DNA from: Pseudomonadota bacterium
GTDB lineage: Bacteria > Pseudomonadota > Gammaproteobacteria > Steroidobacterales > Steroidobacteraceae
Direction of reading: 5' to 3'
Length of the DNA stretch: 10,371 nucleotides
Assembly: GCA_021817875.1 (NCBI GenBank)
Contig: JAKAFQ010000109.1
Span: forward strand, 1 to 10,371
Below the pieces are notes generated by a model. That model saw nothing but the letters and a program-made list of their open reading frames with translations. It made no database searches and was not told the DNA's origin. Numbering within the stretch: the first letter of the stretch is position 1; each line of letters opens with the position of its first letter. Positions 6,522 through 10,371 of the stretch are shown piece by piece. The translations under genes and the position numbers were made by a program.

Positions 6522-6908
6522 CTATTTCCTAGGGGCCGTCGAAGGGGGGTCGTCCGTGTCGGGAGTTACGACCCCGAAGATCGCCGGAGCAAATGAATAG
6601 GGCAGTCGAACCTTCGACGCGATGAGCGCGTCGATAAGTCGGTGTGCTTCCTCGTGAGAGGCAATGAATTGTACTTCGACCGTGGAAGCATCTGCGAGCT
6701 CGAGAGCTTGCGCTCCATGCAACACATGATGTCTGCCGAACCCGGCCGTTACCTGAAAAGCCGAGCCACCGTGAATGCCGAGCTTGTTCCCCTGTTCGAG
6801 AAGCCACTCCCACACGCGCCGTCCGTGCTGATGGTGATCCTGGTGCACGTAAAAGCGCAGCAGTGCGCCTTGGAGCGGCTGTCCGCTTGATGCGTTCATT
6901 TTGAGCAT
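6522..6908 (-). CDS. DUF190 family protein, copy 2, in a fluoride-riboswitch operon
   Basis: A 128-residue DUF190 (COG1993) protein. The core blocks are LRFYVHQDHHQHG, WEWLLEQGNKLG, GGSAF, GFGRHHVLHGAQ, VEVQFIAS and FGVVTPD. It differs from copy 1 mainly by an N-terminal extension of about a dozen residues and in the Leu/Ile/Val-rich C-terminal half. The start at 6908 is preceded by GGA seven bases upstream; the next in-frame ATG, at 6899, is an alternative. The gene begins 20 bases after the 113-residue gene and so probably shares the transcript controlled by riboswitch C. DUF190 genes are frequently neighbours of crcB, which fits induction by fluoride. Its molecular function is unknown. Confidence 0.88.
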   Translation of the reverse strand: MLKMNASSGQPLQGALLRFYVHQDHHQHGRRVWEWLLEQGNKLGIHGGSAFQVTAGFGRHHVLHGAQALELADASTVEVQFIASHEEAHRLIDALIASKVRLPYSFAPAIFGVVTPDTDDPPSTAPRK

Positions 6909-6928
6909 AAGGAGTTCCGTTGACGCAG

Positions 6929-7270
6929 TCAGGGGTAGAATTGTACGGTTCGCGGCTGTGGCGCTGGAGATTCGTTATACGGCTTGCCGTCGCTTGCGCG
7001 CTGCAGGCGCGCAAGCGCTTGGGCAATGGATCGGCGGGGTTCGACGTTCTGATGGCTTTCGAAGAGCGCGCGTCGATTGTTGACGAGCCTGTTCGACAGG
7101 CTGAGCAACTCTTCGATCCCGGGCATGTGCGCGGCTCCCGGGCTCATGCGGTCCTGTATGGATAGCAGCCGTAGGACGGCCGAATGCGCAGCAAGCCGGT
7201 CGGGTATGTGCGTCAAGTGACTTAAGGCACAGTGCTCGCTCGGGCGCGCTGGTTGGCTCCAGATCGTCAT
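6929..7270 (-). CDS. Unrecognised 113-residue protein directly behind fluoride riboswitch C
   Basis: I do not recognise this protein. From the ATG at 7270 it has 113 residues and looks soluble and mostly helical, with leucine-rich stretches (RLAAHSAVLRLLSIQDR, about residues 25-41, and GIEELLSLSNRL, about 51-62) and a Pro-rich end. An ATG at 7282 is also in frame but sits directly against the AGAGGA ribosome site, so 7270 or an intermediate choice is uncertain. The frame runs upstream through the riboswitch, but that part is not coding. The riboswitch ends about 40 nt before the start and the DUF190 gene follows after 20 nt, so it is the first gene of that operon. It is a candidate fluoride-response gene, or alternatively a long leader. 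Confidence 0.5.
   Translation of the reverse strand: MTIWSQPARPSEHCALSHLTHIPDRLAAHSAVLRLLSIQDRMSPGAAHMPGIEELLSLSNRLVNNRRALFESHQNVEPRRSIAQALARLQRASDGKPYNESPAPQPRTVQFYP
6991..7017. repeat. Perfect 10-bp inverted repeat inside the 113-codon gene
   Basis: CGCTTGCGCG (6991-7000) and CGCGCAAGCG (7008-7017) are exact complements with a 7-base loop. No T tract follows on either strand. In mRNA it would form a strong hairpin between the 113-codon gene and the DUF190 gene, which might affect decay or relative expression. Confidence 0.5.
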
Positions 7271-7310
7271 GATGACTACCATTCCTCTCGCTATTGCGGG
7301 GCCGAAATCG

Positions 7311-7361
7311 GTAGGCACCATCAGCCGCAAGCGGCGGTTAAAGGGAAGAGTGCCATCTCCC
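7311..7361 (-). promoter_or_regulatory. Fluoride riboswitch (crcB motif) C, leading to the 113-aa gene and DUF190 copy 2
   Basis: On the minus strand GGGAGATGGCAC begins the aptamer and P1 closes with TTCCC (one G-T pair). TTTAACC is the joint and GCCG-CTTG-CGGC is the second hairpin, followed by TGATGGTGCCTAC. The pseudoknot is GGCAC with GTGCC, a compensated change from GGCAT/ATGCC in the other three copies, which supports a real folded RNA. The AGAGGA ribosome site lies about 20 nt further on. GGTAG next to it could pair with the CTACC at the aptamer end, a possible translational switch. Confidence 0.92.
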
Positions 7362-7368
7362 ACGTGAG

Positions 7369-7397
7369 AGTCTACAAAAGTAATGGGTGTCTGCCAA
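7369..7397 (-). promoter_or_regulatory. Sigma70-type promoter of riboswitch C
   Basis: TTGGCA (7392-7397, five of six consensus bases) and TAGACT (7369-7374) are 17 bases apart on the minus strand. The start would fall at about 7362, directly before GGGAG of the aptamer. Confidence 0.7.
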
Positions 7398-7640
7398 CCC
7401 AAGAATCGTTGGGCCCGATTGTGACCTGTCTCAGTAAAGGACGTCGGGATCCAGGCATGAGAGCGGTCATAGTGTCTCGAGGAGATCTCGCTTCCCGCGC
7501 TCCGCCAACCCGGTTTCCAATCGACGTGGCGCGAGAGGTCCTCCGTCCTATCCACTTGCAGGGGAGCCCGGTGTGCGTGGTTGTCGCCGGAAGCTTGGGA
7601 GGACCGGTGTCAACGGACCATGGACGATCCAAGCGGATCA

Positions 7641-8138
7641 TCAAATGGATTCGGATCGTTCGCCAGCGAAGAAGGCGATCGCCCTGTGGACTGCCTGAAC
7701 CTCTTCGTCGGCGATCAGTGCGCGCCGGGTACCATCTCGTTTGAGCACATGGCGCTGCATATCCTCGGCGTGCGGCGAGATCGCGGCGGCTTGTCGGCGG
7801 AGCAACGCCCCGACGACGTAGCAGGATGCCGTGCGCGTTGCGGTGGCAGACGGGGCAGACTCATGCGCGGCGAGCCACTGCAGCTGCGGCAGGCAGATCG
7901 CAGGCAGCACTGTGGCCGAGGCGCTGGTCTGGAACTCCTCAGCCACATCACCTCGAGCGCGACCGGTGCATTGGCGCTCTTCTTCGGCGATCGGGATGCC
8001 ACCATATGGTGTCGAGGGCTGCAGGCGCGCGTTCGGCACCGGGCAACCGAGCCGATGCAGGCTCTGCGGCTCCTGGCGGACGAGGACTCCGCTGTCAGGC
8101 AGCTCGCCGCGATAGCGGTGCCGATATTGGCGCGGCAT
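7641..8138 (-). CDS. Hypothetical 165-residue protein
   Basis: I do not recognise it. I chose the ATG at 8138 because AAGGAAG lies about five bases upstream; the same frame stays open to 8279 but that extension has no ribosome site. Third codon positions in this frame are richer in G/C than the other two, and the C-terminal part (IADEEVQAVHRAIAFF, near the end) reads like a folded helix, so it may be a true gene. There are few Cys and no membrane segment. A long frame on the opposite strand (7581-8150) is less convincing. It lies between the two divergent riboswitch units C and D on the same strand as C. It could also be a decayed gene. Confidence 0.4.
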   Translation of the reverse strand: MPRQYRHRYRGELPDSGVLVRQEPQSLHRLGCPVPNARLQPSTPYGGIPIAEEERQCTGRARGDVAEEFQTSASATVLPAICLPQLQWLAAHESAPSATATRTASCYVVGALLRRQAAAISPHAEDMQRHVLKRDGTRRALIADEEVQAVHRAIAFFAGERSESI

Positions 8139-8345
8139 TGTCTTCCTTGAAGCGGGCGTCCTGTAATGGAGGCGCTCCGCTCGTGGGCTTCGCACGGCGC
8201 CTGCAGCATTGATGGCAAGTCTGCATACTGATCGCCCGAGCGGGGAGGGTGACAGACTCCGGAACGAGATCTCAACCACACTGAAGGTTCGCGGTAGCTC
8301 ATGAATTCCTGTCTCCGTAAGGCAGCAATGGCGTCCCTGCGAGAC

Positions 8346-8374
8346 TTGCTGGCTGGCGGGGGAGTCCGTATAGT
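8346..8374 (+). promoter_or_regulatory. Sigma70-type promoter of riboswitch D
   Basis: TATAGT (8369-8374) is a five-of-six -10. At 17 bases upstream lies TTGCTG (8346-8351), a weak -35. Transcription would start at about 8381, two bases before the aptamer. Confidence 0.6.
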
Positions 8375-8382
8375 CTGCCCGC

Positions 8383-8437
8383 AGGAGATGGCATTCCTCC
8401 TCTCAAGAACCGCCGTGAATCGGCTGATGATGCCTAC
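8383..8437 (+). promoter_or_regulatory. Fluoride riboswitch (crcB motif) D, upstream of crcB
   Basis: The best match to the known Pseudomonas aptamer. AGGAG pairs with CTCCT as P1 around ATGGCATT. AAGAACC follows, then the hairpin GCCG-TGAAT-CGGC and TGATGATGCCTAC. The pseudoknot is GGCAT (8390-8394) with ATGCC (8430-8434). It points toward crcB, which starts about 440 nt later. No terminator hairpin with a U tract follows directly. Confidence 0.95.
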
Positions 8438-8454
8438 CTGATGTCCCTCTTACA

Positions 8455-8685
8455 ATGACTGGTTTGAGAGGCTACGGTGTGGCGCTGATACCCGAACTGT
8501 CTCAGGTTCGATACCGCTCCTGTGTCGTCTCATTGGACGACTGGTACTCCCATTATCTAGTGACTGTCCAGCAACCAGGACCGGCATTGGTTCCTGGTAT
8601 GGCCGCTTGCCTGCCGATGGCGGTGCGATGGTCCGGACAGCACAGTGTGCGTGTGATGCCACATGCACATTCCGTCACGCTCTAA
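8455..8685 (+). CDS. Possible 76-residue ORF between riboswitch D and crcB
   Basis: An ATG at 8455, 17 bases after the aptamer, opens 76 codons with no known domain. No clear ribosome site precedes it. The position suggests it could be the first gene of the fluoride-induced message. A 9-bp hairpin with a one-base bulge (8574-8598) lies inside it. It may equally be untranslated leader sequence or a decayed gene. The stretch from 8686 to 8880 shows nothing else I can support. Confidence 0.25.
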   Translation: MTGLRGYGVALIPELSQVRYRSCVVSLDDWYSHYLVTVQQPGPALVPGMAACLPMAVRWSGQHSVRVMPHAHSVTL

Positions 8686-8880
8686 TCGGAGTGGTTCAGG
8701 GCCGTCCTGGTTTGCCTGCCCTCGGAGTTTCGCCCATGACGCCGCATTGATCTTGAACGACTACACGCGGCCGCTACATGGGAGCACGAAAATGCTTGCT
8801 ATCGCGGCTGCACAAGCCAGAAGAATGCATTTCTATTCTCGGATAAAAGGGTTCTGCACGGACCGGCGGGAGTGGGGTAT

Positions 8881-9261
8881 ATGTGGAAATCCGTTGCGGC
8901 AATTGCGCTCGGTGCAGCGCTCGGAGCGATGCTGCGCTGGTGGCTTGGCAACCGGCTGAATGGCCTGTTCCCATCGCTCCCTCCCGGAACGCTGGCGGCC
9001 AACATCATCGGCGGGTACGTCATCGGCGCCGCAATTGCCTTCTTTGCGCGCTACCCTGCGTTCCCGCCGGAGTGGCGGCTTTTAGTGATCACAGGATTCT
9101 GCGGGGGCTTGACTACCTTTTCGACCTTCTCTGCGGAGGTAGTCTCCTCGTTCCAGCGCGGACAGGCGACATGGGCGATCAGCGAAGTGGTGATTCACGT
9201 CGCTGCGTCGCTCCTGATGACGTTTGCCGGCATGGCTACAGTCACGTTCCTCGGCGGCTGA
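8881..9261 (+). CDS. crcB: Fluoride channel CrcB/Fluc
   Basis: A 126-residue, four-helix inner-membrane protein of the Fluc family, which works as a dual-topology dimer and lets fluoride ions leave the cell. Family landmarks are [10 protein letters not shown] (residues 14-23, with the conserved Arg19), the pore Asn41 in [14 protein letters not shown], and [15 protein letters not shown] (72-86), with Phe80 and Phe83 at the places of the fluoride-lining phenylalanines and the TTFS turn that binds the central sodium ion. Length is typical. I chose the ATG at 8881 because GGGAG lies eight bases upstream; a GTG at 8872 would add three residues and remove that spacing. Riboswitch D is on the same strand upstream, as for crcB genes in many bacteria. 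Confidence 0.96.
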   Translation: MWKSVAAIALGAALGAMLRWWLGNRLNGLFPSLPPGTLAANIIGGYVIGAAIAFFARYPAFPPEWRLLVITGFCGGLTTFSTFSAEVVSSFQRGQATWAISEVVIHVAASLLMTFAGMATVTFLGG

Positions 9262-9414
9262 GGCTGCAATCGCAGGGAGATTCCTGCACAGCGGCGCTCC
9301 GATATCGGCAAGTAACGCTGAGCAAGAGGCTGGGTGAACCGCCATGGGCTCTCGGGAGAGCATCGCCGCGATCAAGTCGGGCCATGATGTTTCCGATTCA
9401 GCGCTGCCGCAGTC

Positions 9415-9443
9415 TTGATCAATGTACTAAAAATTAGTACACT
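9415..9443 (+). promoter_or_regulatory. parDE promoter
   Basis: TTGATC (9415-9420) and TACACT (9438-9443) are separated by exactly 17 bases. The predicted start is near 9450, so an ATG at 9444 would lie before the start of the message. Confidence 0.6.
9423..9441. promoter_or_regulatory. Palindromic operator for ParD
   Basis: TGTACTAA (9423-9430) and TTAGTACA (9434-9441) form a perfect 19-bp palindrome. It fills the promoter spacer and runs into the -10, the expected place for autorepression by the ribbon-helix-helix antitoxin and its complex with ParE. Confidence 0.75.
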
Positions 9444-9449
9444 ATGATT

Positions 9450-9701
9450 ATGGGTAGAGTGACATCATTCAGTCTCGGAGAGCACTTCACGCGCTTCGTC
9501 GAGATGCAAGTGAGCGATGGTCGCTACGGCAGTGCGAGTGACGTGATGCGCGCCGCCCTGCGCCTGCTCGAGGAACGGGAGGCGCGGATCGACGCGTTGC
9601 GCGCTGCTTTGATCGTAGGCGAGCAGAGTGGACCATCGATGCCGTTCGATCTCGAGGCGTTCATCGCGCGCAAACGCAAGCAGAGACGCAGGGCTCCGTG
9701 A
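9450..9701 (+). CDS. parD: ParD-family antitoxin
   Basis: Antitoxin of a type II toxin-antitoxin pair. The N-terminal ribbon-helix-helix part (TSFSLGEHFTRFVEMQVSDG, then YGSASDVMRAALRLLEERE) binds DNA as a dimer. The C-terminal tail, rich in charged residues, is expected to wrap ParE. An ATG at 9444 is in frame, but it abuts the -10 and would not be transcribed. The ATG at 9450 (near-leaderless) or the GTG at 9459 fit better, and most ParD proteins begin near that point. The stop overlaps the parE start as GTGA, so the two are coupled. The genes are probably autoregulated through the palindrome at 9423-9441. Confidence 0.9.
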   Translation: MGRVTSFSLGEHFTRFVEMQVSDGRYGSASDVMRAALRLLEEREARIDALRAALIVGEQSGPSMPFDLEAFIARKRKQRRRAP

Positions 9702-9994
9702 AGGGTGGACTCGTCCTCACGCCACGTGCCCAAGCCGACCTCGACGAGATATGGGACTACACGGCGGACCGCTGGGGACTCGATCAGGCGGAGACGTATG
9801 CTCGTCAGCTCTGGAGGGCCATTCAAGCGATAGCGGATAACCCGTCCCGCGGCCGGGAATGCGACGAAGTGCGACCCGGCTATCGTCAGTACCCATCCGG
9901 CTCGCATGTTCTATTCTATCGCCTCGTGGAAGGCGGCATCGATGTCGTGCGTATCCTGCACGAGCGCATGGACTACGAGCGCCATATTCCATAG
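9698..9994 (+). CDS. parE: ParE/RelE-superfamily toxin
   Basis: A 98-residue toxin of the ParE type; characterised ParE proteins poison DNA gyrase. The family pattern is clear: TPRAQADLDEIWDYTADRWG near the N-terminus, an arginine-containing core (RPGYRQYPSGSHVLFYRL, about residues 63-80) and the C-terminal strand and tail VRILHERMDYERHI. Length is typical. The GTG start overlaps the parD stop by four bases, with AGGG just upstream. No sign of inactivation is seen. RelE-like mRNA cleavage is a less likely alternative, since the ParE C-terminal signature is present. Confidence 0.92.
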   Translation: MKGGLVLTPRAQADLDEIWDYTADRWGLDQAETYARQLWRAIQAIADNPSRGRECDEVRPGYRQYPSGSHVLFYRLVEGGIDVVRILHERMDYERHIP

Positions 9995-10029
9995 CTACCG
10001 ACTGAGGCGGGCCACTGTCGCGGGAGGCG

Positions 10030-10371
10030 ATGCGCGCAGCACGGCTGTCTATTCAGCGACAATCATCGGCGACCTGCAGTCCGCGAGTTTGCCCGCCCGA
10101 CGCCACCGGCGTCCGCTACGGCGTTCCGGTGGATGCACTGCGAATGCTACTTTCGGTCCATTCGGTGGAGCGGGAAATGCCGACACATGGTCCCAAGATG
10201 CAAATGGGACCTACGACATTGGACCGCTGCAGTTCACTACGGCTTACCTCGCCTCGCTCCGGCGATTTGGTATCACCCCGCGTGCGGTGGAGGGGAATAC
10301 CTGCTATTCGTGGTTTCTCGCGGCTTGGCGCATTCACAATCAGCTTGTCGACGAGCACGGTGGGTTCTGGA
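10030..10371 (+). pseudogene. Lytic transglycosylase-like gene with an apparent frameshift, cut by right edge
   Basis: An ATG at 10030 with GGGAGG three bases upstream opens a frame that reads YGVPVDALRMLLSVHSVE up to 10170, a pattern like SLT-type lytic transglycosylases, which cleave peptidoglycan and occur in conjugation clusters (TrbN-like). The expected continuation, GNADTWSQDANGTYDIGPLQF, then AYLASLRRFGIT and CYSWFLAAWRIHNQLV, is found in another frame from 10173 to the window end. One base appears to be missing near 10171, directly after the probable catalytic Glu47. The first frame also stays open to the edge but makes unrelated sequence. It is either a pseudogene or a base-calling error. 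The family assignment is from memory of the motif pattern. Confidence 0.65.

Noticed and set aside
7283..7555. N-terminal extension of the 113-aa frame through riboswitch C and its promoter
   Set aside because: It would translate across the promoter and aptamer, so it cannot be present on the riboswitch transcript.
7581..8150. Plus-strand ORF of 189 codons opposite the hypothetical gene
   Set aside because: No ribosome site or domain; the minus-strand frame has a better start and better coding-like base use.
1..10371. CRISPR array, tRNA or rRNA genes
   Set aside because: No regularly spaced repeats and no tRNA- or rRNA-like sequences were seen.

Overview
The window looks like a piece of chromosome from a GC-rich proteobacterium, probably a gammaproteobacterium. 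This rests on high third-position GC, Hyf-type genes, CrcB, DUF190 proteins, an IS5-type transposase and a ParDE pair. I cannot name the genus. The distinctive content is a cluster of four fluoride riboswitches (crcB-motif aptamers) within about 5.3 kb. Each has a recognisable sigma70-type promoter placed so that transcription starts just before the aptamer. With crcB (fluoride channel) and two DUF190 genes (a family often found beside crcB), this marks a fluoride-response island.

Layout. Positions 1-2999 (minus strand) hold hyfC-hyfE-hyfF, membrane subunits of a hydrogenase-4/complex I-like proton-translocating module. The genes are tightly spaced and run off the left edge. Positions 3174-3382 hold two back-to-back fluoride riboswitches. 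One reads left into hyfCEF. The other reads right into a small P-loop ATPase gene (3422-4258). A 10-bp inverted repeat between them contains the -35 element of each divergent promoter. A DUF190 gene (4215-4565, minus) ends inside the 3' end of the ATPase gene. An IS5-family element (about 5118-6253) separates it from a second DUF190 gene (6522-6908, minus). That second gene follows an unrecognised 113-aa gene, itself directly behind a third fluoride riboswitch (7311-7361, minus). A hypothetical 165-aa gene (7641-8138, minus) follows. A fourth riboswitch (8383-8437, plus) leads, after a 440-nt stretch with a possible 76-codon ORF, into crcB (8881-9261). The right end carries an autoregulated parDE toxin-antitoxin pair and a frameshifted lytic transglycosylase of the kind found with conjugation systems.

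How it may work (inference). Fluoride entering the cell turns on four transcription units. CrcB exports F-. DUF190 proteins (PII-like fold) may modulate this. The HyfCEF module could help keep proton balance or membrane potential during HF influx. The ATPase and the 113-aa protein are candidate fluoride-response genes of unknown function. The IS element, the toxin-antitoxin pair and the transglycosylase remnant suggest the island lies in mobile or rearranging DNA.
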